From: Halomonas sp. LBP4
GTDB lineage: Bacteria; Pseudomonadota; Gammaproteobacteria; Pseudomonadales; Halomonadaceae
DNA length: 64,000 bases
Assembly (NCBI RefSeq): GCF_003202205.1
Contig: NZ_PDOG01000005.1
Span: forward strand, 185,393 to 249,392
Direction: 5' to 3'
The notes below the pieces were generated by a model. That model had not been told where the DNA came from, searched no databases, and saw nothing but the letters and a program-made list of their open reading frames with translations. The position numbers and the translations under genes are program-made. Position 1 is the first letter of the stretch, and the number at the start of each line of letters is the position of its first letter. Below are positions 34,778 to 43,824 of this stretch, piece by piece.

Positions 34778-35595
34778 TCGAGTGGTTGAGTCCGATACGC
34801 CTCACCGGGACCGGTGAGGAAGAGGGCGCCTTCGACAAGGCCATGACGGAAACCGAGATCGCAGCGGTAGCGGATCGGTGGCTTAGGCAGCACCAGTGGG
34901 AGACCTACCCTGAGGTCGTCATCGACACCTTCCCGGGGCGGCCAGACATCATCGCGACACGCGCCAGCATCTGCCAGGTGGTTGAGTGCAAGCGATCTTT
35001 GACCCTGGGGGTCGTCGAACAGGCATCACGCTGGCGCTGGCAGGACCGACCAGAACAGACTGGCATGCCGCATCTCATCTGGATCGTGGTCCAGCGCAGT
35101 CGAGGGCGTCGCAACGAGCTGCTCAGCCATTTGATCCGCGAGTTCGGCCTAGGACTCATGACCATCGAAAAGCATCCGGCGATGCGCTTTCGCTACGACG
35201 TCGGGCACGAGGTGCGCCCCCAGGAGTATCGGCTCCATCAAGAGATCAGCCCCACCATCCAGCCCGGGTCACGACGCGCTGCCAGGACCCTGATGGCCCA
35301 GCTCAACCCAGACATGCGCATTGCCACTCCAGGGGCTCGGGGAGGCGCAACGACCTTCATGACCCCCTTCAAGCGGACCATGGCCGCCATCGAGCAGTTC
35401 ATGGCCGACGGCAAGGAACACCACATCGAGCACATCCTCGAGTGGCTGAATACCCACGGCGGACACCATTACGCCACCGATCGTAGTGCCAAGTCGGCAT
35501 TGCCAGCCCATCTGGACCGCCTCGGGTACCGCCGTACCCGGGACTACGGCCCCTGGTTCGCACATCCCCAAACCGAGAAGGAAGAGCTCGCATGA
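34774..35595 (+). CDS. PD-(D/E)XK endonuclease-like protein with C-terminal winged helix
   Basis: 273 residues. The N-terminal domain holds a full PD-(D/E)XK signature: E47 in YPEVVID, D58 in GRPDII, and E71-C-K73 in VVECKRSL. The C-terminal 80 residues (MTPFKRTMAAIEQFM onward) look like a winged-helix DNA-binding domain. It could be a restriction-type or repair nuclease. It is sandwiched between small genes with overlapping ends at both sides, so it is co-expressed with them. Confidence 0.68.
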   Translation: MIEWLSPIRLTGTGEEEGAFDKAMTETEIAAVADRWLRQHQWETYPEVVIDTFPGRPDIIATRASICQVVECKRSLTLGVVEQASRWRWQDRPEQTGMPHLIWIVVQRSRGRRNELLSHLIREFGLGLMTIEKHPAMRFRYDVGHEVRPQEYRLHQEISPTIQPGSRRAARTLMAQLNPDMRIATPGARGGATTFMTPFKRTMAAIEQFMADGKEHHIEHILEWLNTHGGHHYATDRSAKSALPAHLDRLGYRRTRDYGPWFAHPQTEKEELA

Positions 35596-35939
35596 GCAAG
35601 CCGTACCCCAAGTCCCTCGTGACCTTCAACCTGGACGCCTGTACCGACAACATCCGCCAGCAGCTCGAGGCCTGCATGCTGGGCGCCCCTCCCGGTGCTC
35701 TCGTCACGCCAACCCCAGCCCCCAGCCGCCTGGCCACCCAGCAGCAAGCGCAGCTCGAGGAGGATCGTCGGGCCATGTCGGTACTGCTCAGCCAATGGCG
35801 CGATCTCTACCGCCAGCTGCAGGATGCCGAACCTGAGGAGGACGGCGCCCTGGCGCCCATCGACACCCTGCCGGCCGCCCTGCGCCAGCGTCTCGACGAA
35901 CTGGATCGGGCCACGGCCAAGGGATACCCGCTGCCCTGA
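35592..35939 (+). CDS. Hypothetical protein
   Basis: 115 residues, overlapping the nuclease-like gene by four bases. The middle (residues 45-80) is a predicted helix rich in Gln/Arg/Glu and could form a coiled coil. No family is recognised. Confidence 0.55.
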   Translation: MSKPYPKSLVTFNLDACTDNIRQQLEACMLGAPPGALVTPTPAPSRLATQQQAQLEEDRRAMSVLLSQWRDLYRQLQDAEPEEDGALAPIDTLPAALRQRLDELDRATAKGYPLP

Positions 35940-35951
35940 GGAACTGTCGCC

Positions 35952-36155
35952 ATGAAGGTCTCGACCAAGCACTGCTGGCACTGTGGTAGCGACGTCCTGC
36001 GCTTGTTCCGAAGCAACAACGAGAAGGTCTGCCACGAGTGCGGCACGGTGATGCCATGGTACATCGAGGAAGGGCAGAAGCCGTTGCTGAGCGCCTCGCG
36101 GGATGGCGAGCCGGTCTTCCACCCTAAGCCGTCCAACAGTAGTTCCAGGGCCTGA
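35952..36155 (+). CDS. Small zinc-ribbon protein
   Basis: 67 residues with two Cys pairs, CWHC near residue 8 and CHEC near residue 27, forming a zinc ribbon. It lies 12 bases after the previous gene. Role unknown; such proteins often bind nucleic acid or act as small regulators. Confidence 0.6.
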   Translation: MKVSTKHCWHCGSDVLRLFRSNNEKVCHECGTVMPWYIEEGQKPLLSASRDGEPVFHPKPSNSSSRA

Positions 36156-36194
36156 AATCATTGCCCGCGCCTGACATGACAATAGGAGAGCCCC

Positions 36195-37364
36195 ATGTGG
36201 TTCAAGACCGCCATCCTGCATCGCATCCACCAGCCGCCTGAACTGGCTGCTGACGCCCTGGCATCCGCCCTAGAGGAGCACATGAGCCGCCCCCTGGGGG
36301 GCAGCGAGCCCAAGCGCATGGGCTGGACGGCCCCGGCAGGGCGCAAGAGCGACGTGCTGCTGCACGAGCTCCAGGGCCACCGCTTGATGACCGCCCTGCG
36401 CCAGGAACGCCTGCTACCGGCTAGCGTGGTGCGTGAAGAGGTCGAGGAGCGCTGCGACGAGATCGAGGAGCGAGAGGGCCGCAAGCTGCGCCGTCAGGAG
36501 CGCCTCACCATCAAGGAGCAGGTGATCGAGGAATTGTTGCCGCGGGCCTTCGTGCGCTCCAAGAAGGTGGACCTCTGGTGGGACACCCGCCGCGACCTGA
36601 TCTGCGTGAGCGCCGGCAGCCGCAAGGCCGCCGAGGAAGTGCTGGACCTGCTGCGCGAGACACTGGGCAGTCTGAAGGTCACCCCGCTCGCTACCCAGGA
36701 GCTCCCGGTCCGAGCGATGACCCGTTGGCTCAGCGAGCCCGACAGCCGGCCGGCGTGGCTGCTCCTGGGCGACCAGGCCCAGCTCAAGTCCAAGGGCGAC
36801 GACGCCAGCTTCACGGCGCGTCAGGCCGACCTGGAGGGGGATGAGGTCCGCTCCATGGTCGAGGCCGGCCGGCAGGCGACCAGGATTGCCATCACCCTTG
36901 AGGGACAGGCCTCGCTGGTGCTGCAGGACGACTTCACCTTCAAGAGCCTGCGCTTCGATGATGCGCTGATCGAGGAGGCCAACAACGCCGAGGATGACGG
37001 TGATGCGGTCATTCGCCTGGAGACGGACTTCGTGCTCATGGCGGACGCCCTGGCCCACATCATCGAGCAGATGCTCGCGGCGCTGGGGGGCGAAGCCAAG
37101 GCCACGCCGGCAGCGGCTGAGGCGCCGCAGGAGGACACGGCAGAGGAGGGCGGCGCCAGCGACACCCCGAACGCCACTGACGAACAGGCGCCAGCAGACA
37201 GCGATGTCGAAGACGACGCCGCCGAGCGCGAAGAGGTAGCGGCCTTTGGCACCACGGATACCGACGAGGAAGTGGATCGTGAGGGGGGCGACCCCGACCC
37301 TCACGACTCGGTCGATGGTCCGTCGGATCATGACGAGGTGAAAGGGGAGGCCGCGGAAGCCTGA
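36195..37364 (+). CDS. rdgC: Recombination-associated protein RdgC
   Basis: 389 residues with the RdgC fold: the N-terminal MWFKTAILHRI strand, GRKSDVLLHELQGH, the helical region EVEERCDEIEEREGRKLRRQERLTIKEQV in outline, and the domain ending in LSEPDSRPAWL. RdgC forms a ring on double-stranded DNA and restrains RecA. Here it is extended by an acidic, Ala/Glu/Asp-rich tail of about 90 residues (from 300) that is not part of the family core. RdgC homologues occur on IncC and other conjugative elements. Confidence 0.92.
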   Translation: MWFKTAILHRIHQPPELAADALASALEEHMSRPLGGSEPKRMGWTAPAGRKSDVLLHELQGHRLMTALRQERLLPASVVREEVEERCDEIEEREGRKLRRQERLTIKEQVIEELLPRAFVRSKKVDLWWDTRRDLICVSAGSRKAAEEVLDLLRETLGSLKVTPLATQELPVRAMTRWLSEPDSRPAWLLLGDQAQLKSKGDDASFTARQADLEGDEVRSMVEAGRQATRIAITLEGQASLVLQDDFTFKSLRFDDALIEEANNAEDDGDAVIRLETDFVLMADALAHIIEQMLAALGGEAKATPAAAEAPQEDTAEEGGASDTPNATDEQAPADSDVEDDAAEREEVAAFGTTDTDEEVDREGGDPDPHDSVDGPSDHDEVKGEAAEA

Positions 37365-37492
37365 TCCTAGGTCCTGGCCCGGTTCAGTGCTAGGCCGCGC
37401 CCTGTTGCAAAAACCGCGATCACAGCGACAGTAGGCAGCGCGAGAGCCACAGGCCTTCGTCATCACACGGCCCGACAACATGAGGAGGACTC

Positions 37493-37717
37493 ATGTCGGA
37501 TTTTCGCAACACACGACTCGGCGTCGCCAATGCCGCCCGCCTGATGGACGTCCGCGTCACCGAGCTCAAGCAGGCGGTACGTACCGAGCAACCTCTCCAT
37601 GGCGTGATGCCGCCGCGGCCGATCGCCCACCTCGGTAAGGCGGCGACCGAGATGTACTTCAACGCCGGCGAGGTCTTGAATGCCGCTGACGCCATGAAAG
37701 CCGCTCGACGCCGCTGA
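37493..37717 (+). CDS. Small hypothetical protein
   Basis: 74 residues after a strong GAGGAGG site. A helix-turn-helix-like segment is visible at residues 8-28 (LGVANAARLMDVRVTELKQAV). It may be a small DNA-binding regulator, but no family is recognised. Confidence 0.6.
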   Translation: MSDFRNTRLGVANAARLMDVRVTELKQAVRTEQPLHGVMPPRPIAHLGKAATEMYFNAGEVLNAADAMKAARRR

Positions 37718-37769
37718 CTCCCATGGCCAACCCAGCCAGGCCTCACACCCTGAGACAAGGACTCCCGCC

Positions 37770-38402
37770 ATGCATGACCTCCTGTTCTCTGCCGCCCCGG
37801 TGGTCCATCGCGAAACGGCACATCTCATTCGCCGTACTGCCGACCCCGTTGCGGAGACCGTCTGCCTCGAACCCTTCGGGGAATCACTGCTGTGGCTACG
37901 CGAGACCGAAGCCACCCTGCTGCTGGTGCACCGTGGGGCCACGGTGAAGGAACTGGCCACCTACAACGACTACTACGGCTTCCTGCGCAGCGTGGACGGT
38001 GCCCTGGAGGATGTCCCCGGGCTCTGTCACAGCTACCGGGTGACCTCGGACAGCGAGCTGGCGCTGCAGCTGGATCTGGTGGTGATCGATACCTGCGTGA
38101 AGCCGGCGATCGAGGAGAAGGCCTGGGGCCACAAGGCCGCCTACCACCGTCTGAACTGGAACAACACCTGGTGGCGACACGATGCCAAGGTACTGGCGGC
38201 CTGGGAGTCCACGCCGGCAGCGGAGCGGACCAGCCTGCTGGGGCAGCTCGACGTGGTCTCCCCGGAGCCGAGGCGCGTCGCCACGCACACCGGGCTGTGG
38301 CACAGCCTGCGCGACGACGCTGAGCCGACGCTGAACCATGACGCCCTCGCCATCCTGAGCGCCCTGCGCCAGGACACGCTGACCATGGCCGAGGCGGGCT
38401 AG
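37770..38402 (+). CDS. Hypothetical protein
   Basis: 210 residues, AAGGA before the ATG. It is soluble and contains YHRLNWNNTWWRH (about residues 127-139), a Trp-rich motif. No family is recognised. It is followed after three bases by the next gene. Confidence 0.6.
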   Translation: MHDLLFSAAPVVHRETAHLIRRTADPVAETVCLEPFGESLLWLRETEATLLLVHRGATVKELATYNDYYGFLRSVDGALEDVPGLCHSYRVTSDSELALQLDLVVIDTCVKPAIEEKAWGHKAAYHRLNWNNTWWRHDAKVLAAWESTPAAERTSLLGQLDVVSPEPRRVATHTGLWHSLRDDAEPTLNHDALAILSALRQDTLTMAEAG

Positions 38403-38405
38403 TCG

Positions 38406-38636
38406 ATGTTCGCCAAGGGGCCCATGCCGGGCGCGACCCCCAGGCGCGATGCCTTGCGCCATCTCCCCGACGGCGTCTACTGCCGGCGGAGCGAGGCCAT
38501 GGGGATCACCGGCTATGTCGTCTACCTGCCGGATGGCACACCGATCGTGTCGGCCGGCAATGCCCAACAGGCCTGGCAGAAAGCCGAGGCCTGGGGCCAA
38601 CGTCACCTCGCATCCTCAGTGCCCACCAGGAGCTGA
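38406..38636 (+). CDS. Small hypothetical protein
   Basis: 76 residues starting three bases after the previous stop. The segment GYVVYLPDGTPIVSAGNAQQAWQKAEAW resembles a short beta-beta-alpha unit. No family is recognised. Confidence 0.5.
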   Translation: MFAKGPMPGATPRRDALRHLPDGVYCRRSEAMGITGYVVYLPDGTPIVSAGNAQQAWQKAEAWGQRHLASSVPTRS

Positions 38637-38638
38637 TC

Positions 38639-39370
38639 ATGGACCGCCGTGCCCTCGACAAGATCAAGAAGTGCCTGCGCCTCGCCAAGAGCGACAACGC
38701 CAACGAGGCCGCCGCCGCCCTGCGCCAGGCCCAGAAGCTGATGGCCAAGCACGGCCTCAATGACGTCGACGTACAGCTCGCCGACGTGACGCGCCATCGC
38801 GCCAAGAGCGGCGCCGTATCCCATCCCCCGCGCTGGCTGTGGCTGCTGATGAGCCTGATCAAGGAGGCCTTTGGGGTCGAATACGTCTACCACACCAAAC
38901 GCGGTCCACAGACCCGCTGGCGCATGGAGGGCAGTGCTGACTTCATCGGGGTAGGGGAGGCCCCGGAGGTCGCTGCCTACGCCTTCTCGATCCTGCACCG
39001 CCAGCTCAAGAAGGACCGCAGTGCCTACCTCAAGGAACTCCCGCCCAGGATGCGCAAGAGCCTCAAGACGCGCCGTGCCGACCTCTTCGCCGAGGCGTGG
39101 TTGAGCGCGGTGTACCAGAAGGTCAAGGACCTCACGGTACCGGTGAAGGAGTCGCAGCTGGTCGCGCAGTGGATGGAGCGTGAATACGGCGAGGAAGGCA
39201 TCGAGGCGGCCCGTGACCGTCGCCACAAGGGCGCTTTGCTCGGGGATGCCGAGGCGATCCGTGAGGGCATCGAGAAGGGCAAGCAGGTCCAGCTGCACCA
39301 CGGCGTCGGCGGCAGCGCCGCCCCCGAGGCGTTGCCCGGCAGGGTGGCCGAAGCAGAGGCCCTTGCATGA
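38639..39370 (+). CDS. DUF2786 domain protein
   Basis: 243 residues. The first 45 form the DUF2786 helix pair (RRALDKIKKCLRLAKSDN then ALRQAQKLMAKHGL). The rest contains the associated DUF7168-type region with WLLMSLIKEAFGVEYVYH and FIGVGEAPEVAAYAFSILHR. These proteins are common on phages and plasmids; the molecular function is unknown. It starts two bases after the preceding stop, so both are co-translated. Confidence 0.8.
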   Translation: MDRRALDKIKKCLRLAKSDNANEAAAALRQAQKLMAKHGLNDVDVQLADVTRHRAKSGAVSHPPRWLWLLMSLIKEAFGVEYVYHTKRGPQTRWRMEGSADFIGVGEAPEVAAYAFSILHRQLKKDRSAYLKELPPRMRKSLKTRRADLFAEAWLSAVYQKVKDLTVPVKESQLVAQWMEREYGEEGIEAARDRRHKGALLGDAEAIREGIEKGKQVQLHHGVGGSAAPEALPGRVAEAEALA

Positions 39371-39389
39371 TCTCAGCATTCCGTAACCT
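39362..39389 (+). promoter_or_regulatory. Promoter of the methyltransferase operon
   Basis: CTTGCA at 39362, 16 bases, then TAACCT at 39384, inside the last codons of the DUF2786 gene and 64 bases before the methyltransferase ATG. It matches the element's promoter form. A loose CCC-GGG pair upstream (39335-39344) has the wrong spacing, so I do not count a dyad here. Confidence 0.5.
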
Positions 39390-39452
39390 GACAGCTACCC
39401 GAGAGGCCGCCGACGCGGTCTCTCTTCCACGCTTTCAGGAGACGCTGGCCCC

Positions 39453-40703
39453 ATGACCCAACCCGCAGCCCAGCTCGACATGTTCGGCCATGTGCTCGGC
39501 GCCTACGCCGCCACCGCCGAGCGCCCCATGGACAATGCCACCCTGTACCAGGCAGTAGCCCAGCGTGCCGGCCTCGGGGAAGCCACCGTGACCCGGGTGG
39601 AACCCGTCGGCGAGGCCGCGACGCCTCGCAACGTCTTCTATCGCCAGGTGCGCTGGTACCAGCAGTCGCTCAAGGCGCTTGGCCTGGTCGAGCGCGTCGA
39701 GGGCAAGCGAGGCGTTTGGCAGCTGACCGACAAGGCGCGGCGAGACCTGCACCCCATCCGCCGGCCCCTCAAGGTGCTCGCCTTCTCGGCGGATCTGGGC
39801 GTGGCCATGTGGTCCGCTGCCGAGGACGTGTTCAACGCCCTCGAGGTGCCCATCACCCTGTGCTTCACCTCGCCGCCGTACCCTCTGCGCGTCTCGCGTG
39901 CCTACGGCAACGTCGATGCCCGGGCGATCGTCGACTTCGTGTGCCAGGCGCTGGCGCCGATCATCGAGCGCATGGTCCCCGAAGCCTCGCTGGTACTGAA
40001 TTTGAGCAATGAGATCTTCCATGAGCGGTCGCCGGCGCGGTCGACCTACCTGGAGCGGCTGACGCTGGCGCTGGAGGACCAGTTCGGCCTCGCCCTCATG
40101 GACCGCCTGGTGTGGCACAACCCCTCCAAGCCCCCGGGGCCGATCCAGTGGGCCAGCAAGACGCGCCAGCAGCTCAACGTCGCCTACGAGCCAATCCTGT
40201 GGTTCGCCAAGGACCCGGCCCGCGTGAAGAGCGACAACCGTCGCGTCCTCGAGGCCCATACCCCGCGCCAGCAAGCCCTGATCGACAGGGGAGGGGAGCA
40301 GCGCACCGCCAGCTACGGCGACGGGGCCTATCGGCTGCGCCCGGGCGATTTCGGCGCCGATACCCCGGGACGGATTCCCCGCAACGTGCTGCGCCGTGGC
40401 CATCGCTGTCCCTGGGGCGACCGCTACCGCCAGGCAGCCCAGGACCTGGGGCTGCCGCTGCACGGGGCGGCCATGCCCTACAGCATCCCCGAATTCTTCA
40501 TCCGCTACCTGACCACCGAGGGAGACCTGGTCGTCGACCCCTTTGCCGGGCGCTCGATGACCGGACGTGCCGCCGAGAGCCTGGGGCGGCGCTGGGTGTG
40601 CACCGAGATGATGCTCGAGTACGCCAGCGGCGGTGCCGAGCTCTTCCGTGATGCCCCGGGGTTCGACGCCCCCCTCGACCCGCGCCGGCTGTTTGCCGCC
40701 TGA
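39453..40703 (+). CDS. Orphan beta-class DNA methyltransferase
   Basis: 416 residues. The order TSPPY (catalytic motif IV, residues 139-143) before DPFAGRSMTGRAAE (AdoMet motif I, 362 onward) marks a beta-class amino-methyltransferase (N4-cytosine or N6-adenine). The first 110 residues are a winged-helix-like region, perhaps for regulation or target binding. No restriction enzyme lies beside it, so it is probably an orphan enzyme for protection against host restriction or for regulation. The ATG follows GGAGA by eight bases. Confidence 0.88.
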   Translation: MTQPAAQLDMFGHVLGAYAATAERPMDNATLYQAVAQRAGLGEATVTRVEPVGEAATPRNVFYRQVRWYQQSLKALGLVERVEGKRGVWQLTDKARRDLHPIRRPLKVLAFSADLGVAMWSAAEDVFNALEVPITLCFTSPPYPLRVSRAYGNVDARAIVDFVCQALAPIIERMVPEASLVLNLSNEIFHERSPARSTYLERLTLALEDQFGLALMDRLVWHNPSKPPGPIQWASKTRQQLNVAYEPILWFAKDPARVKSDNRRVLEAHTPRQQALIDRGGEQRTASYGDGAYRLRPGDFGADTPGRIPRNVLRRGHRCPWGDRYRQAAQDLGLPLHGAAMPYSIPEFFIRYLTTEGDLVVDPFAGRSMTGRAAESLGRRWVCTEMMLEYASGGAELFRDAPGFDAPLDPRRLFAA

Positions 40704-40720
40704 CCCAAGGAGACCCGCTG

Positions 40721-41803
40721 ATGCCTCGCTACCTTCGCCGCCTCACCCTGGCACTGCTGCTGGCGCTGATCCCCGTCACCGCGGTCGCGGACATCGTCAT
40801 CGGCTCGTGGAACATCCGCCATCTCGGGTGGGCCAACGGCAAGCGCTTCGACCAGGTCGCCCAGATCGCCCAGACCATGGACATCGTGGCCATCCAGGAG
40901 GTGATGGACCCGGCGGCCGTCGATCGCCTCGAGCAGCGCCTCGAGCGGCAGACCGGCGAAGCCTGGCAATCCATGACCAGCCACCTGATCGGTCGCGGCT
41001 CCTATCGCGAGGCCTATGCGTTCCTCTACCGCGACGCCAGCGTGGAGTACGTGGATGGCGCCGTGGTGTTCCTGGACCACGGTGACACCTTCTCCCGAGA
41101 GCCCTACTCGGCCCGCTTCAGGAGCCGGCACAGCGGTACCGATTTCGTGCTAGCCAACATCCACGTGCTCTACGGCGACTCGGTCAGCGACCGACTGCCC
41201 GAGATTCATGCCCTGGGGGACTACTGGGACTGGCTCGAGGAAGTCTACGGCGACACCCCCCGGGTGCTCGCCTGCGACTGCAACCTGGCCTCGGAACATC
41301 GCGGCTGGCGCCCGATGCGGAATCGCGGCGTGGTCTCGGTGGCCAATGACGGCGCCACCACCCTGAGCAGCCACCACGGCGTCTATGCAAATGAGTACGA
41401 CCACCTGTGGGTGGTCCCCGGTCGCCTGCAGGTCACCGACGCCGGCAAGCTGCGCTTTCCTGAGCTGCTCGGCATCAGCCACGAGCAGGCAAGGGCCACC
41501 GTCTCCGACCATGCCCCGGTGTGGATCGCCCTCGGTGATGCCCAGCTGCGCATCGACTCGTCCCTGGGCGCGTCACACGCCAGGGAGTCTCAGGCAGCCA
41601 ATGACCCCGTCTATGACTGCGTCGATCTCAATCGCAGCCCACGAGATGTTCTGGAGCGCCTGCCCCACATCGGCGAAGCACGCTCCCGGCACGTCGTGGA
41701 GGGCCGGCCGTGGGATGCCCCGGAGAGCCTCCAGCGCATCCGTGGCCTGGGGCCCTCGCGGGTAGGAGACATCATCGACAGTGGCCTGCTGTGCCACGGC
41801 TAG
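40721..41803 (+). CDS. Secreted DNase I-like nuclease with HhH tail
   Basis: 360 residues. A signal peptide ends near VAD. The endonuclease/exonuclease/phosphatase core shows GSWNIRHLG, AIQEV (catalytic Glu), CDCNL and SDHAPV (Asp-His). The C-terminal 65 residues hold two helix-hairpin-helix units (DVLERLPHIGEARSRHVV and LQRIRGLGPSRVGDI in outline), as in ComEA-like DNA binders. It should act on DNA in the periplasm or outside the cell, perhaps degrading incoming or competitor DNA. Confidence 0.85.
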   Translation: MPRYLRRLTLALLLALIPVTAVADIVIGSWNIRHLGWANGKRFDQVAQIAQTMDIVAIQEVMDPAAVDRLEQRLERQTGEAWQSMTSHLIGRGSYREAYAFLYRDASVEYVDGAVVFLDHGDTFSREPYSARFRSRHSGTDFVLANIHVLYGDSVSDRLPEIHALGDYWDWLEEVYGDTPRVLACDCNLASEHRGWRPMRNRGVVSVANDGATTLSSHHGVYANEYDHLWVVPGRLQVTDAGKLRFPELLGISHEQARATVSDHAPVWIALGDAQLRIDSSLGASHARESQAANDPVYDCVDLNRSPRDVLERLPHIGEARSRHVVEGRPWDAPESLQRIRGLGPSRVGDIIDSGLLCHG

Positions 41804-41824
41804 ACCCTCCAGGAGGAGAGCACC

Positions 41825-42388
41825 ATGCATGACCCGACCGATACCGAGCCGCCGGCGGAAGGCGGCGAGAAACGCCGCGTCGTCTTCCTGAGCCAGCGTG
41901 AGGCCTGCGACATGGCCCCTGTTCCGGGAGCCGCGATGATCTCCATCACCGATCCGGACAAGCCTGATGCGCCTCTGCAGCCCGGCTGGGAGCGGCTGTT
42001 GCGCTGCGCCTTCTACGACGGCACCTACAGCGAGGACATCATCAATTGGGTGAAGCACGACTTCGAACTGCTGTATCAGAGCTACATCACGGCTGAACAG
42101 GCGAAAGCGCTGAAGGACTTCCTCGATGACCTCGCCGCACATCAGGTCGAGCAGATCTTCGTCCACTGCTACTTCGGCCGCTCACGCAGTGCCGCCGTCG
42201 CCGCCTACCTGGGCGACACCCACGGCTACGCGGTATCGCCAGCGATCGAGAAGCCGAACGCCACGGTGCTGACGTTGTTGAATGATCCCTATCATTTCGA
42301 GCCGCTCATCCGCCGCTACCGGCAGCCGGCGGAGGAGGAGACGGCCCCCACGGGCTGGAGGCGCTGGTGGCGCCAGTTCTTCGATTGA
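41825..42388 (+). CDS. CX5R tyrosine-phosphatase-like protein
   Basis: 187 residues with the phosphatase P-loop HCYFGRSR (about residue 118; Cys, five residues, Arg). An Asp-rich loop (NWVKHDFE) upstream could supply the general acid. Dual-specificity phosphatases of this kind remove phosphate from proteins, lipids or RNA ends. It lies 21 bases after the nuclease gene, with a GGAGGAG site. The substrate is unknown. Confidence 0.7.
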   Translation: MHDPTDTEPPAEGGEKRRVVFLSQREACDMAPVPGAAMISITDPDKPDAPLQPGWERLLRCAFYDGTYSEDIINWVKHDFELLYQSYITAEQAKALKDFLDDLAAHQVEQIFVHCYFGRSRSAAVAAYLGDTHGYAVSPAIEKPNATVLTLLNDPYHFEPLIRRYRQPAEEETAPTGWRRWWRQFFD

Positions 42389-42441
42389 TCACCAGAACCG
42401 CAGGGCACGGTACCGATGGGACATCATGGTGACGTCACGCC

Positions 42442-42470
42442 CTTGCATCGGGGCCGCTTGGTGAGACGCT
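42442..42470 (+). promoter_or_regulatory. Weak promoter candidate
   Basis: CTTGCA at 42442, then after 16 bases TGAGACGCTAG. The -10 region departs from TANNNT, but the same GAGAC core follows TTGCG at 46485. Treat as tentative. Confidence 0.3.
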
Positions 42471-42509
42471 AGTGGCACATCCCTCGACCCGACACCCGTG
42501 GAGGAGACC

Positions 42510-42752
42510 ATGCACATCCCGGAGCACCAGCGAGTGCCGCTCGTCAGGCGGCGCCAGAAGGCCGGTGGTCGCCCCCTCGATCCCGACGGCGAGCTCGCTA
42601 CCGCCCGGCGCCTGGGGTTCAACCCCAGCACCTGGCGCCACCGGATGCGCAAGGTGAAGGCCGGCAAGATGAGCCTCGAGGAGGCCATGACCCAGCCCAT
42701 CATGGGGCGCGAGGAGTACAGCCGCCTGGGTGGCCGCAAGAAGGCACGCTAG
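42510..42752 (+). CDS. Small basic hypothetical protein
   Basis: ATG 42510 directly follows a GGAGGAG site; the upstream GTG is inside it. 80 residues, strongly basic, with an HTH-like segment (ELATARRLGFNPSTWRHRMRKV in outline, residues 29-50). Possibly DNA-binding. Confidence 0.6.
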   Translation: MHIPEHQRVPLVRRRQKAGGRPLDPDGELATARRLGFNPSTWRHRMRKVKAGKMSLEEAMTQPIMGREEYSRLGGRKKAR

Positions 42753-42796
42753 ACGAGCGTCCGTGGCCCAACGACACACCGACAAGGATCTCACGC

Positions 42797-43384
42797 ATGC
42801 CCAGCTACCGAGCCCAGACCGACAAGGGCGACATCCATTTCCATGGCGACCTGGGTGAGCATTGCGCCGACTGCAGCGACGTGGCGGGCTGGCTGTGCGA
42901 CTTCCCGATTGGCGGCGACCTGACCTGTGATCGCCGCCTCTGCGAGCGGCATGGCCGGGTCGTAGGCGACAACGCGCACTACTGCCTCACCCACTACCGG
43001 CAATGGCGTGCCATGAACCCGGGTGAGCCCGACTACCAGATGACTCACTTGCGCCGCGACACCCTGCCCGCCATGGCGCAGGTGGCCCTGGGCTTCCTCA
43101 AGGAAGCCTTCGATCGCCGCGACCAGGGGCACCGGGGAGAGGGCATCACGCCGTTCCTTCGCAACAGCGCGATCCCGCTGGGCGCCGATGGCGTCAGGGT
43201 CGTCCAGGGGGACGTGGAAGATGCCCCCTTCGAGTCGCTGGCAGGCGGGCTGCGCTGGTGCCTCGAGCATGGCCTGATCGAGGTCTGCTGGCGCAAGCCC
43301 CCGGGGCGCGACGCCCAGCCGTGGTTCGCCATGACCCCCAACGGTCTGGCGGTCATGGAAGGCGAAACGGTCGAGCGGGGCTGA
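42797..43384 (+). CDS. Hypothetical zinc-binding protein
   Basis: 195 residues. The N-terminal half has paired Cys/His (HCADC, CDFPIGGDLTCDRRLCERHG and HYCLTHY), typical of a zinc-binding fold related to treble-clef types. The C-terminus is helical. No family is recognised. An AAGGA site precedes the ATG. Confidence 0.6.
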   Translation: MPSYRAQTDKGDIHFHGDLGEHCADCSDVAGWLCDFPIGGDLTCDRRLCERHGRVVGDNAHYCLTHYRQWRAMNPGEPDYQMTHLRRDTLPAMAQVALGFLKEAFDRRDQGHRGEGITPFLRNSAIPLGADGVRVVQGDVEDAPFESLAGGLRWCLEHGLIEVCWRKPPGRDAQPWFAMTPNGLAVMEGETVERG

Positions 43385-43461
43385 TCCCTGGCAAGACACG
43401 CCCCCGGCAACCGGACATGCAAGCGGCCCCGCCCGCAGAGACACCACGAGGAAACCATCGC

Positions 43462-43824
43462 GTGAAGATGACCAAGGGCGACTTTGACGCCTTCCTGGAC
43501 GACGACGCCTTCTGGCCCGATGGGCAGTGTCACGACGAGACCGTGTTCCGCATCGATGGCGAGAAGGTCGAGGAGGTCGCCCCCGCGCTCCCGGACAGCA
43601 CCCTGATTGTCATCGTGGACGGCGTCGTTGCCGATGCCGACATGACGCCGATCCGCTCGCTCAAGGCCCATGCACGCCGCTGGCAGGCCGCCGTGGCCAG
43701 CGGGGAGTTCGCGGTGCTGGGATTCGTCGACCTGTCCCTCGAGCTGGCCGCGGTGAGAGCTATCCTCTACCCCGAGTCACGACCGCTGACAGCCACCATC
43801 ATCGGCGCAGGAGTCACCGCATGA
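43462..43824 (+). CDS. Hypothetical protein, paralogue of the 44384 frame
   Basis: GTG 43462 follows GAGGAAA by seven bases, giving 120 residues. The C-terminal 45 residues (AVASGEFAVLGFVDLSLELAAVRAILYP in outline) are clearly repeated in the small frame at 44384. The stop overlaps the LuxR-type gene (ATGA). Function unknown. Confidence 0.55.
   Translation: MKMTKGDFDAFLDDDAFWPDGQCHDETVFRIDGEKVEEVAPALPDSTLIVIVDGVVADADMTPIRSLKAHARRWQAAVASGEFAVLGFVDLSLELAAVRAILYPESRPLTATIIGAGVTA

Noticed and set aside
39335..39344. CCCGGCAGGG as a dyad for the methyltransferase promoter
   Set aside because: Wrong distance (44-45 bases) to the -10 and lies inside the DUF2786 coding sequence.
43541..43556. GTGTTCCGCATCG, a near match to the palindrome
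   Set aside because: It matches only half the site, lies in a coding sequence and is not symmetric.
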